From NCBI RefSeq assembly GCF_034313965.1, contig NZ_JAVIWQ010000002.1:1364001-1428000 (forward strand): DNA of 64,000 nt, given 5' to 3'. Below are positions 16,565 to 24,611 of the stretch, piece by piece. Below the pieces are notes generated by a model that made no database searches, had not been told where the DNA came from, and saw only the letters and a list, made by a program, of their open reading frames with translations. This DNA is from Herbaspirillum sp. RTI4 (GTDB taxonomy: Bacteria; Pseudomonadota; Gammaproteobacteria; Burkholderiales; Burkholderiaceae_D). The stretch's first letter is position 1; every line of letters starts with the position of its first letter. Both the position numbers and the translations under genes were made by a program.

Positions 16565-18141
16565 AAACGGTAGTCTCCCTGTTCTTCGAGCAAAGCCTTG
16601 ATTTGTTTTTTGACGATTTTGCCGTAACCGGATTTGGGCATGTTGTCCCAGAAGATAAAACGGCGCGGGCATTTGTATTTGGCGACGCGCTCAGCCAGAT
16701 GCTCCAACAGTACTGCTGCATCGGCTGGCATGCCGCTTTTGGTGACGATGACTGCCAGCCCGCTCTCACCCCACTTGGGATCAGGCACGCCCAGCACCGC
16801 CACTTCCGACACCGATGGATGCAATAACAGGGCTTCTTCGATTTCGCGCGGATAGACATTCGAGCCGCCGGAAATATACATATCGGAAGAGCGTCCCGTG
16901 ATGTACAGGAAGCCTTGCGCATCGACGTGACCGAGGTCGCCGGTATGGAACCAGCCGCCTTTGAAGGCCTTGGTATTGGCGTCGGGATTGTCGTGATAGC
17001 CAAGAAAAACAGCCGGGCCGCGCACGCAGATTTCACCGGTTTCATGTGGTGCCAGCCGCACGCCGCTATTGTCGAGAATGGCGATTTCCATGCCGGTGCG
17101 CGGGATGCCGCAAGTGCCTACGCGGGCTTCGGGGTGCTGGTCGTCGGCGTGGTGCATTTCGGGTGGCAGCCAGGTGATATTGCCGGTCACTTCGCCCAGG
17201 CCGTAATACTGCACCAGCACCTTGCCCAGCTTGTTGATGGCGTGGCGCTGATCGGCGCGGTACATGGGCGCGCCGGCGTAAATGACGTGTTTCAGCGAGC
17301 TGTGATCGTAACGATCGACGCTGGCGTCTTCGGTCAGTATCTTGACGATGGTCGGTACAGTAAACATGTTGTCGATGCGATGCGTCTGCACCAGTTGCCA
17401 CGCTTCTTCCGGGATCAGGCGCTCACTCGACAGCAGCACGCTGGCTGCGCCGCGTGCGGTGTTGACGACGGCGTGAATGCCCGCGCCATGCGACAGCGGT
17501 GCGACGACCAGCGAGCGTGATCGATGGCTCAACCCGGGCAGTAAATCGGCCAGATGATTGGTGACCACAAACGCCATCTGGCCGTGGGTCAGCATGCCGG
17601 CTTTGGGATGGCCGGTGGTGCCGGAGGTATAAAAAAACCAGAGCGGATCGTCGTACTCGACTTCGGTTTCAGGGAAGGCGGGGCCGCTGTCGGCGTGAGC
17701 GGCGAGTTGCTCGTAATCGAGTTCGCCGGTGCGCGGATTGCGCAAGGCCACGACATGGCTCAGCGCTGGCGAGACGGCTTTTACGGCATCGACGTAGGGC
17801 GCAAAGCCCTCGTCATAAATCATGACGGAAGCCGCGCTGGACTGACCCAGATACGCCGCTTCCGGCGCAGTGATACGGACATTGGTCGGCACCCAGATCG
17901 CCCCCAGCTTGAAGGCAACCCAGGCGCTCTCGAAAATTTGCAGGTTGTTGCGCGAATGGACCAGGATGCGGTCGCCTTTGCCGACGCCGATTTTCTGCAA
18001 GGCATGGGCAACGGCATCGACACGGCGGTTGATCTGCGACCAGGTAGTGACGACGGGGCCGACAATCAGCCCCGGTTCGTCGGGAAAGCGGCGCGCCACA
18101 TCGGACAGCATGCGGCCTAAATTCATTACATTTTTTAACAT
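16561..18141 (-). CDS. Acyl-CoA ligase, AMP-forming
   Basis: A 526-residue adenylate-forming enzyme. The phosphate loop is YTSGTTGHPKAG, followed by the adenine-binding YYGLGEVTG, the hinge region TGDLGHVDAQGFLYITGRSSDMYISGGSNVYPREIE and the C-terminal catalytic-lysine motif SGYGKIVKKQ. It activates a carboxylic acid to its acyl-AMP and then its CoA thioester. The subfamily looks like fatty-acid, phenylpropanoid or cyclic-acid ligases; the substrate is unknown. It is translationally coupled to two PPC proteins downstream. A 1.08-kb repeat array separates it from the thiolase on the same strand, so one transcript may span both. Confidence 0.9.
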   Translation of the reverse strand: MLKNVMNLGRMLSDVARRFPDEPGLIVGPVVTTWSQINRRVDAVAHALQKIGVGKGDRILVHSRNNLQIFESAWVAFKLGAIWVPTNVRITAPEAAYLGQSSAASVMIYDEGFAPYVDAVKAVSPALSHVVALRNPRTGELDYEQLAAHADSGPAFPETEVEYDDPLWFFYTSGTTGHPKAGMLTHGQMAFVVTNHLADLLPGLSHRSRSLVVAPLSHGAGIHAVVNTARGAASVLLSSERLIPEEAWQLVQTHRIDNMFTVPTIVKILTEDASVDRYDHSSLKHVIYAGAPMYRADQRHAINKLGKVLVQYYGLGEVTGNITWLPPEMHHADDQHPEARVGTCGIPRTGMEIAILDNSGVRLAPHETGEICVRGPAVFLGYHDNPDANTKAFKGGWFHTGDLGHVDAQGFLYITGRSSDMYISGGSNVYPREIEEALLLHPSVSEVAVLGVPDPKWGESGLAVIVTKSGMPADAAVLLEHLAERVAKYKCPRRFIFWDNMPKSGYGKIVKKQIKALLEEQGDYRL

Positions 18142-18185
18142 TGTCTCGCTCAGTTTTTTATTGTTTAAAGATTCGACCGGCTTAC

Positions 18186-18205
18186 CGCCGGATCCTTCGA
18201 TACGG
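18186..18205. repeat. Inverted 20-bp copy of the array motif
   Basis: CGCCGGATCCTTCGATACGG is the exact reverse complement of a segment in the direct array (18371-18390). It marks the left edge of the repeat block in opposite orientation. Confidence 0.85.
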
Positions 18206-18215
18206 GATTGAATCC

Positions 18216-19185
18216 CTGCTCAGGAGGAACGGTAGGGAGGGTGATAAGGAAAATCACCTGCGTACTAACACGCCTTTCCCGTTCGACTGCCTGAATAAAA
18301 ACATTCCTTCCCGTTCGTTTGCCTAAATATAAACATCCCTTCCCGTTCGTCCTGAGTAGGCGCAAATGCGCCGTATCGAAGGATCCGGCGACACGCCGGT
18401 CTGGCCGGGATTGCATCCCTGCTCAGGAGGAACGGTAGGGAGAGTGATAAGGAAAATCACCTGCGTACTAACACGCCTTTCCCGTTCGACTGCCTGAATA
18501 AAAACATTCCTTCCCGTTCGTTTTCCTAAATAAAAACATCCATTCCCGTTCGTCCTGAGTAGGCGCGAATGCGCCGTATCGAAGGATCCGGCGGCACGCC
18601 GGTCTGGCCGGGATTGCATCCCTGCTCAGGAGGAACGGTAGGGAGGGTGATAAGGAAAATCACCTGCGTAATAACACTCCCTTCCTGTTCGATTGCCTGA
18701 ATAAAAACATCCCTTCCCGTTCGTTTGCCTAAATATAAACATCCCTTCCCGTTCGTCCTGAGTAGGCGCGAATGCGCCGTATCGAAGGATCCGGCGACAC
18801 GCCGGTCTGGCCGGGATTGCATCCCTGCTCAGGAGGAACGGTAGGGAGAGTGATAAGGAAAACCACCTGCGTACTAACACTCCTTTCCCGTTCGACTGCC
18901 TGAATAAAAACATCCCTTCCCGTTCGTCCTGAGTAGGCGCGAATGCGCCGTATCGAAGGATCCGGCGACACGCCGGTCTGGCCGGGATTGCATCCCTGCT
19001 CAGGAGGAACGGTAGGGAGGGTGATAAGGAAAATCACCTGCGTAATAACACGCCGTTCCTGTTCGATTGCCTGAATAAAAACATCCCTTTCCGTTCGTTT
19101 GCCTAAATAAAAACATCCATTCCCGTTCGTCCTGAGTAGGCGCGAATGCGCCGTATCGAAGGATCCGGCGGCACGCCGGTCTGGC
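18216..19185. repeat. Nested tandem array: five 203-bp units with 32-bp sub-repeats
   Basis: Units anchored on CTGCTCAGGAGGAACGGTAG begin at 18216, 18419, 18622, 18825 and 18996. The first three are exactly 203 bp; the fourth is 171 bp, one 32-bp sub-repeat shorter; the last breaks off near 19185. Within unit 1, CCGTTCG blocks are spaced 32 bp apart (18280, 18312, 18344). Each unit also has two hairpins, GGCGC-GAAT-GCGCC and CCGGCG-ACA-CGCCGG (loop GCA in units 2 and 5). The array lies between the thiolase and acyl-CoA ligase genes. The motif CGTTCGTCCTGAG...TATCGAAGG resembles dispersed proteobacterial intergenic repeats, but tandem amplification in 203-bp units is unusual. No gene is supported here. 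Confidence 0.93.
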
Positions 19186-19224
19186 GCAGGCATCCACACC
19201 GTCAAACTAAAACGGCGCTCATGC

Positions 19225-20403
19225 TCATGCCACCCGCTGCAAAATACTCACGTAATTGGCCACCGCTGCGCCGCCCATGTTGAATACGCCCACCTTGTCG
19301 GCATGGGGGATTTGCATCTCTTGCGCATCGTGGCAGGCTTGCATCGCCGCCATGACGTGCATCGATACCCCCGTAGCACCGATAGGATGTCCCTTCGATT
19401 TCAGTCCACCGGAAGGATTGACCGGCAAGCGGCCGTCTTTGGCGGTGACGCCGTCGAGAATGGCGCGCGCGCCCTGGCCCGGTTCGGCCAGCCCCATGGC
19501 TTCGTATTCCAGCAATTCAGCGATGGTGAAGCAATCGTGGGTTTCGACCAGCGACAGATCGTTCAGGGTGATGCCGGCTTGCGACAGCGCCTGTTTCCAG
19601 GCCAGTGCGCCGCCTTCAAAGCGGGTCGGATCGCGTTTGCTCAGCGGCAGGAAATCGTTGACGTGAACGGCAGCGCGGAACTGCACGGCGCGGGTCATGC
19701 CTTTGGCGACATCGGCCGAACTGATGATCATGGCGGCAGCGCCGTCGGAAATCAGCGAGCAGTCGGTGCGCTTGAGCGGGCCGGCGACGAAGGGATTTTT
19801 CTCGGAGGGCGTGCGGCAAAAGTCGAAACCGAAATCCTTGCGCATGTGGGCGTAGGGATTGGACATGCCGTTCTTGTGGTTCTTGGCGGCGATGGCGGCC
19901 AGCGCATCGGACTGGTCGCCGTAGCGATCGAAATACGCTTGGGCGATGGTGCCGAAGACGCCCGCGAAGCCGCCGGGGATACCGGCTTCTTCTTTGGCGT
20001 AAGAGCATTTGAGCAGCACGTCGCCGACGGCAGCGGTGGACAGTTCGGTCATTTTTTCAAAGCCGATGACGAGTGCGTGTCGCGATTGACCGGCGCGGAT
20101 CGAATTGAGCGCGGAATGAATCGCAGCCGAGCCGGTGGCGCAGGCGTTTTCCACCCGTACTGCCGGCAGGAAGCGCAGTTGCGGCAGGGTATTGAAGATC
20201 AGCGAGGAGGGGAAGTCCTGATACAGGAAGCCGCCGTTGAAATTGCCGATGTGGATGGAGCCGATGTCTTCCGGCGACAGACCCGCGTGGGCAATGGCGG
20301 CGGCGGCGACTTCGCCGATCAGCGCTTCAGGGTCAATGCCATCCAGTTTGCCAAAGCGTGAATGGTTCCAGCCGGTAATGCAGGGGGAGGCGGAGGTGCT
20401 CAT
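19225..20403 (-). CDS. Thiolase-family protein, SCP-x/acetyl-CoA acetyltransferase-like
   Basis: 392 residues of the SCP2-type thiolase subgroup. The nucleophile motif is VENACATGSAAIHSA, the HDCF motif is VETHDCFTIAELLEYEAMGL, and the C-terminal GGLKSKGHPIGATGVS carries the catalytic histidine. The final classic CxG cysteine is replaced by NMGGAAV, which is usual in this subgroup. It would cleave a 3-ketoacyl-CoA, or act in condensation. ATG 20403 follows AAGGAACT; a longer frame to 20637 has no family match. A strong sigma-54 promoter motif precedes it. It is divergent from the TRAP transporter and upstream of the acyl-CoA ligase on the same strand. Confidence 0.9.
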   Translation of the reverse strand: MSTSASPCITGWNHSRFGKLDGIDPEALIGEVAAAAIAHAGLSPEDIGSIHIGNFNGGFLYQDFPSSLIFNTLPQLRFLPAVRVENACATGSAAIHSALNSIRAGQSRHALVIGFEKMTELSTAAVGDVLLKCSYAKEEAGIPGGFAGVFGTIAQAYFDRYGDQSDALAAIAAKNHKNGMSNPYAHMRKDFGFDFCRTPSEKNPFVAGPLKRTDCSLISDGAAAMIISSADVAKGMTRAVQFRAAVHVNDFLPLSKRDPTRFEGGALAWKQALSQAGITLNDLSLVETHDCFTIAELLEYEAMGLAEPGQGARAILDGVTAKDGRLPVNPSGGLKSKGHPIGATGVSMHVMAAMQACHDAQEMQIPHADKVGVFNMGGAAVANYVSILQRVA

Positions 20404-20449
20404 GAGTTCCTTGAACGAAAGAGTGAGGAAATAATAATAGAGGGCGTAA

Positions 20450-20465
20450 TGCAAAAACGGTGCCA
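20450..20465 (-). promoter_or_regulatory. Sigma-54 (-24/-12) promoter for the leftward thiolase arm
   Basis: Read leftward the sequence is TGGCACCGTTTTTGCA. GG and GC are 12 bases apart and it matches the TGGCAC-N5-TTGCW consensus almost perfectly. The predicted transcript start is near 20439, about 36 bp before the thiolase start codon. Confidence 0.75.
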
Positions 20466-20540
20466 CGCCGGGTTGTAGATCTTGTTTGTTGCCGATCTTT
20501 GATTCTGCTTCTGAGGATAGCAGCGCGCAGCCCTTATTTT

Positions 20541-20644
20541 TGTCGCGTCGCAGCATGCAAGGGCAGCGACAGGTGTCGCATTTGCGACAGTTGTCACCTC
20601 GAAATAAACACATTGTCGCTATGCGGCAGGCATGCAAATGTCGC
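20541..20644. promoter_or_regulatory. Cluster of TGTCGC/GCGACA half-sites, probable enhancer
   Basis: TGTCGC occurs at 20541, 20574, 20614 and 20639, and GCGACA at 20566 and 20584. The centre reads GCGACA-GG-TGTCGC-ATTT-GCGACA (20566-20589), two overlapping palindromes. It lies about 140 bp upstream of the leftward and 165 bp upstream of the rightward sigma-54 start, normal enhancer distances. The bound protein is inferred to be the activator at 26659. Confidence 0.65.
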
Positions 20645-20722
20645 TTTCAGTATGCGATACTCAGCCGCTCGTATAGAACAAATACGATAACCGGACGAAG
20701 AGCCGGGACTGGGTATGCAGCA

Positions 20723-20738
20723 TGGCATTCAAATTGCT
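20723..20738 (+). promoter_or_regulatory. Sigma-54 (-24/-12) promoter for the rightward TRAP arm
   Basis: TGGCATTCAAATTGCT keeps GG and GC 12 bases apart and differs from consensus mainly at the sixth base. The predicted start is near 20749, 75 bp before the TRAP binding-protein gene. Confidence 0.7.
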
Positions 20739-20823
20739 CTGTATCAAACCAAACAGTATCAAGCAGGCTGCGGCGTGATGCCGGAGGATTGCCAACACTA
20801 AAAACAAAGAGGAGACAAATCAG

Positions 20824-21861
20824 ATGGGTACTATTCGTAATGTTTCGCGTCGTCATTTCCTGAAAACCGCTTCTGCCGCCACTGCGGTGGTCACTGCCGG
20901 TTCCTACGCGTCGTCTGCTTTTGCGGAGACGGCCGAGTTCACGCTGAAGTACGCCAACAATTTGCCGCTGACGCATCCGATGAATATGCGCGCCAAGGAA
21001 ATGGCGGCCAAGATCGCTACCGAATCCAAGGGACGCATCGATTTTCAGGTCTACCCTAATGGCCAGTTGGGTACCGATACCGATACCCTGTCGCAGATTC
21101 GCGCCGGCGCAGTCGATTTCTTCACGCTGTCACCATTGATTCTCGGCACGCTGGTGCCCGCTGCGCAAATCAGCGGTATCGGCTTCGCCTTCAAGGATTA
21201 CAACCAGGTATGGGCCGCGCTGGACGGCGATCTGGGTGCGCATGTGCGCAAGCAAATTGTCGCCAGCTCGACCCTGTTTGCGTTTGAAAAAATCTGGGAC
21301 AGCGGCTATCGCCAAATGACCAACAGCACCCGGCCGATCACCAAGCCGGAGGATTTGAAGGGCATGAAACTGCGTGTGCCGCCAAGCCCGCTGTGGACTT
21401 CGATGTTCCGCGCCTTCGATGCCGCACCGACCAGCATCAACTTCGCCGAAGTGTATTCCGCGCTGCAAACCAAGATTGTCGAAGGACAGGAAAATCCGCT
21501 GGCAGTGATCTATACCGCCAAGCTCTACGAAGTGCAAAAGTATTGCGCCATCACCAACCATATGTGGGATGGCTTCTGGTTCCTCGGCAACAAGAAATCG
21601 TTTGAAAAACTGCCGAAAGACCTGCAAGAGATCGTTACCCGCAACATCAACGAAGCGGGCCTCAAGCAGCGCGTCGATGTCAAAGCGCTCAACGATTCTC
21701 TCGTAGCCGAAATGAAAACCAAGGGCATGGCGTTTAACAATGCCGATCCTGATGCGTTCCGCGCCAAGCTGCGCAGCGCGGGTTTCTATGCCGAATGGAA
21801 TAAAAAATTCGGTGCTGAAGCCTGGGCGATTCTGGAGAAATACACCGGAAAGCTGGCGTAA
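20824..21861 (+). CDS. TRAP transporter substrate-binding protein (DctP family)
   Basis: A 345-residue periplasmic protein. The N terminus has a twin-arginine-like signal (VSRRHFLKTASAATAVVTAG...SSAFA) with cleavage expected after AFA near residue 34. The mature part shows the DctP fold: FTLKYANNLPLTHPMNMRAKEMA, VYPNGQLGTDTDTLSQIRAGAVDF, and the conserved arginine stretch KGMKLRVPPSPLWTSMFRAF that contacts a substrate carboxylate. It captures an organic acid for the membrane subunits encoded next. AGAGGAG precedes the start. The stop codon is immediately followed by the next gene's ATG. A sigma-54 motif lies upstream. Confidence 0.93.
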   Translation: MGTIRNVSRRHFLKTASAATAVVTAGSYASSAFAETAEFTLKYANNLPLTHPMNMRAKEMAAKIATESKGRIDFQVYPNGQLGTDTDTLSQIRAGAVDFFTLSPLILGTLVPAAQISGIGFAFKDYNQVWAALDGDLGAHVRKQIVASSTLFAFEKIWDSGYRQMTNSTRPITKPEDLKGMKLRVPPSPLWTSMFRAFDAAPTSINFAEVYSALQTKIVEGQENPLAVIYTAKLYEVQKYCAITNHMWDGFWFLGNKKSFEKLPKDLQEIVTRNINEAGLKQRVDVKALNDSLVAEMKTKGMAFNNADPDAFRAKLRSAGFYAEWNKKFGAEAWAILEKYTGKLA

Positions 21862-23748
21862 ATGGAGGCGGTCGCTACTTTGTCTCCGGGGCTTCCTCAC
21901 CACCCGGCGGCGCGACTGCTGGCGACCGTCAACCGCGGCGCCATGCACGCCGTCGGTGCGGTGGCCGCCACCTTGCTGGTGGTCGAAACTTTCGTGCTGC
22001 TGCTGGGTGTCATTTATCGGTATGCGCTGCACGATCCGCTGATCTGGTCGGATGAACTGGCTTCCACGCTGTTCATCTGGCTATCGATGCTGGGTGCGGT
22101 GCTGGCGCTGGATCGCGGCGAGCATATGCGTCTGACCGCCGTGGTCAACAAGCTGTCGGAAAAATGGCGCGTCTGGCTGGAAACGGTGGCGGCGCTGGTG
22201 GTCTGCATTTTTGTGCTGATGATTATTCATCCGGCGGTCAATCATGCCGTCGATCAGATGGACATCACGACCCCGGCGCTGGAAATTCCCGATGGCTTGC
22301 GGACTGCCGCTTTGCCTATCGGCGCGGTGTTGATGCTGCTGGCAGCGCTGGCCCGCATGGCAGTGCGTTCCAGCTGGCAGCAAGTCGCTTCTGCGCTGGT
22401 CTTCGTCGGCCTTATCTGCGGCGTGCTGTGGCTGGGTCGTCCGGCCTTGCTGGCGATGGGCAATTACAACCTGATTATCTTTTTTGTGGTGCTGATCGGC
22501 GCGTGCGTCGCGGGCGGCATTCCGATTGCGTTTGCTTTCGGTACCGCCACCATGGCCTATCTGACGCTGGCCACCGGTGCGCCGCTGATGATTGTGGTCA
22601 GTCGTATGGATGAGGGCATGTCCAGTCTGATTCTGTTGTCGGTGCCGCTGTTCGTGCTGCTCGGCTCGCTGCTGGAAATCAGCGGACTGGCGCGTACGCT
22701 GATCGATTTCATGGCAGCGTTGCTGGGCCATGTGCGCGGCGGTTTGCAATATGTGCTGCTGGGTGCGATGTTTCTGGTGTCGGGGATTTCCGGCTCGAAG
22801 GCGGCGGACATGGCGGCGATTGCGCCAGCGCTGTTTCCTGAAATGAAAAAGCGCGGCGCGAAACCGGAAGAACTGGTGGCCTTGCTTTCCTCCTCCGGCG
22901 CGATGACCGAAACCATTCCCCCTAGTCTGGTGCTCATTACGATTGGCGCGGTGTGCAGCGTATCGATTTCTGCCCTGTTCGTCGGCGGCTTGATGCCGGC
23001 GGTGATCGCCACAGCGGCCATCGGCGTGGTGTGCTGGTTCCGGGCGCGTCGCGAACCGTTGACTGGCATTCCCCGCGCCCCTCTGGCGGTAGTCGGCAAA
23101 ACCTTGCTGGTGGCTTTGCCGGCGCTGGCGCTGCCCTTGCTGATCCGGGTCGCCGTGATCGAAGGGGTGGCAACGGCGACTGAAGTGGCGACTATCGGCG
23201 TGGCCTACACCGTCGCCGTCGGTTTGATCATGCACGTCTTCATGCGGCATCTGGATTTCAAGCGTTTGTATCCGATGCTGGTGGAATCGGCAGCGCTGTC
23301 GGGCGCGATTCTGCTCATTATCGGACTGGCGACTTCCATGGCGTGGGCGCTGACGCAGTCGGGATTTTCGGCGCGACTGGTGGCGCTGATGCAGAACGTG
23401 CCGGGCGGCGGTACGGGATTCTTGCTCATCTCGATTGTGATTTTCATCGTGCTGGGCAGCATTCTGGAAGGCATTCCCGCCATTGTCCTGTTCGGACCGC
23501 TGCTGTTTCCGGTAGCGCGTTCGCTGGGTATCCATGACGTGCATTACGCCATGGTGGTGATTCTGTCGATGGGCATAGGCTTGTTCGCGCCACCGTTCGG
23601 CGTCGGTTTCTATGCCGCTTGCGCGATCGGCAAAGTCTCGCCCGACCGGGTGTTCAACCGGGTATGGGGTTATCTGACGGCCTTGCTGATTGCCTTGTTA
23701 GTCGTCGCAGCGGTGCCGTGGATTTCAATCGGCTTCCTTGAAAAATAA
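21862..23748 (+). CDS. TRAP transporter fused small and large permease (DctQM)
   Basis: 628 residues joining both TRAP membrane subunits. Residues ~1-190 are DctQ-like with four helices and the motif DELASTLFIWLSMLGAVLALDRGEHMRL. Residues ~200-628 are DctM-like, with FGTATMAYLTLATGAP, SGSKAADMAAIAPALFPEMKKRG, the conserved SSGAMTETIPPSLVLI and GIGLFAPPFGVGFYAACAIG. Together they use a sodium gradient to import the ligand delivered by the binding protein. Translation starts on the base after the previous stop. Fusion of the two subunits is common in such systems. The ligand is probably the carboxylate metabolised by the neighbouring enzymes (inference). Confidence 0.93.
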   Translation: MEAVATLSPGLPHHPAARLLATVNRGAMHAVGAVAATLLVVETFVLLLGVIYRYALHDPLIWSDELASTLFIWLSMLGAVLALDRGEHMRLTAVVNKLSEKWRVWLETVAALVVCIFVLMIIHPAVNHAVDQMDITTPALEIPDGLRTAALPIGAVLMLLAALARMAVRSSWQQVASALVFVGLICGVLWLGRPALLAMGNYNLIIFFVVLIGACVAGGIPIAFAFGTATMAYLTLATGAPLMIVVSRMDEGMSSLILLSVPLFVLLGSLLEISGLARTLIDFMAALLGHVRGGLQYVLLGAMFLVSGISGSKAADMAAIAPALFPEMKKRGAKPEELVALLSSSGAMTETIPPSLVLITIGAVCSVSISALFVGGLMPAVIATAAIGVVCWFRARREPLTGIPRAPLAVVGKTLLVALPALALPLLIRVAVIEGVATATEVATIGVAYTVAVGLIMHVFMRHLDFKRLYPMLVESAALSGAILLIIGLATSMAWALTQSGFSARLVALMQNVPGGGTGFLLISIVIFIVLGSILEGIPAIVLFGPLLFPVARSLGIHDVHYAMVVILSMGIGLFAPPFGVGFYAACAIGKVSPDRVFNRVWGYLTALLIALLVVAAVPWISIGFLEK

Positions 23749-23758
23749 ATAGCCTGCC

Positions 23759-23786
23759 ATGGCGGCCCCGGTCTGCGGGCCGCCAT
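23759..23786 (+). other. Stem-loop between the TRAP and SDR genes
   Basis: ATGGCGGCCC (23759-23768) pairs perfectly with GGGCCGCCAT (23777-23786) around an 8-nt loop. There is no T-run, so it is more likely an mRNA processing or stability hairpin within the operon than a terminator. Confidence 0.55.
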
Positions 23787-23806
23787 CCCTTCCTCTCGGA
23801 GAAAAC

Positions 23807-24577
23807 ATGCAAGAAAACGATAACGGCACCCGTGTGGCGCTTGTGACAGGCGCCGCCACGGGCATTGGTGCTGCGATTGCTCAACGGCTGGCGCAGGACG
23901 GTCATCGGGTGCTGGTGGCCGATATTGATCTGGCCGCAGCACAGGCAACCAGTACCGCTATTAATGTGGCCGGCGGGCAGAGCGCGGCGCTGGTGATGGA
24001 TGTCGGTGACCCGGCTTCGATTGCGGCGGCTTTTGCCCTGATCGACAAGGAATACGGCCGCTGCGACGTGCTGGTCAATAACGCCGGGGTAGCCAAGATT
24101 TGCAGCTTCCTTGATTTCCCGCTCGATAACTGGCAACGCACGATGAATATCAATGTCACCGGGCCTCTGCTGTGCGGCCAGCACGCGGCGCGGATGATGC
24201 TGCGCCGCAAGTGGGGACGTATCGTGAATATTTCCTCGATTTCCGGTTTGCGTGCCGGTGCCGGACGCACCGCTTACGGTACCTCCAAAGCGGCCGTGAT
24301 CGGCCTGACGAAGCAGATGGCAATTGAGCTGGCGGAACACGGCATTACGGTCAACAGCGTGGCACCGGGGCCGATTGATACGCAGATGACGCTGACTTTG
24401 CATACCGCCGAGATGCGCGAAGGTTTTAACCGGCAGGTGCCGATGAAGCGCTACGGCACGCCCGATGAAATTGCGGCAGCGGTGGGGTTTCTGGTGTCGC
24501 CGGCGGCCTCGTATGTGACCGGGCATGTGATGCCGGTCGATGGTGGTTTTATTGCCGCCGGATTGCTCGATAGCTGA
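23807..24577 (+). CDS. Short-chain dehydrogenase/reductase 1
   Basis: A 256-residue classical SDR. The Rossmann motif is VTGAATGIGAAIA (TGxxxGxG), followed by NNAGV, and the catalytic Ser-Tyr-Lys set appears as NISSISG and AYGTSKAAV. The C terminus AAGLLDS follows the conserved PVDGGF. Such enzymes use NAD(P)H to interconvert alcohols and ketones; here it may oxidise a hydroxyacyl intermediate. ATG 23807 has GGAG upstream; a frame extending to 23759 would include the stem-loop. It follows the transporter by 58 bp and precedes a second SDR by 34 bp, so all are likely one operon. Confidence 0.9.
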   Translation: MQENDNGTRVALVTGAATGIGAAIAQRLAQDGHRVLVADIDLAAAQATSTAINVAGGQSAALVMDVGDPASIAAAFALIDKEYGRCDVLVNNAGVAKICSFLDFPLDNWQRTMNINVTGPLLCGQHAARMMLRRKWGRIVNISSISGLRAGAGRTAYGTSKAAVIGLTKQMAIELAEHGITVNSVAPGPIDTQMTLTLHTAEMREGFNRQVPMKRYGTPDEIAAAVGFLVSPAASYVTGHVMPVDGGFIAAGLLDS

Positions 24578-24611
24578 ATGTCCCTTTCCCTTTTCAGAAA
24601 CAGGAGACCGC

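Noticed and set aside
18216..19185. Possible CRISPR array because of 32-bp sub-repeats
   Set aside because: Sub-repeats are directly adjacent inside longer units, with no unique spacers and no cas genes nearby.
18165..19205. Several leftward frames of 80-158 codons (repeating MQSRPDRR...SFDTAHSRLLRTNG) in the tandem array
   Set aside because: The 203-bp unit is not a multiple of three, so successive units shift frame, and the apparent proteins only reflect absence of stops in the repeat. No ribosome site or family match was seen.
20404..20637. N-terminal extension of the thiolase to 20637
   Set aside because: The extension crosses the sigma-54 promoter and half-site cluster, has no family similarity, and AAGGAACT precedes the internal ATG at 20403.
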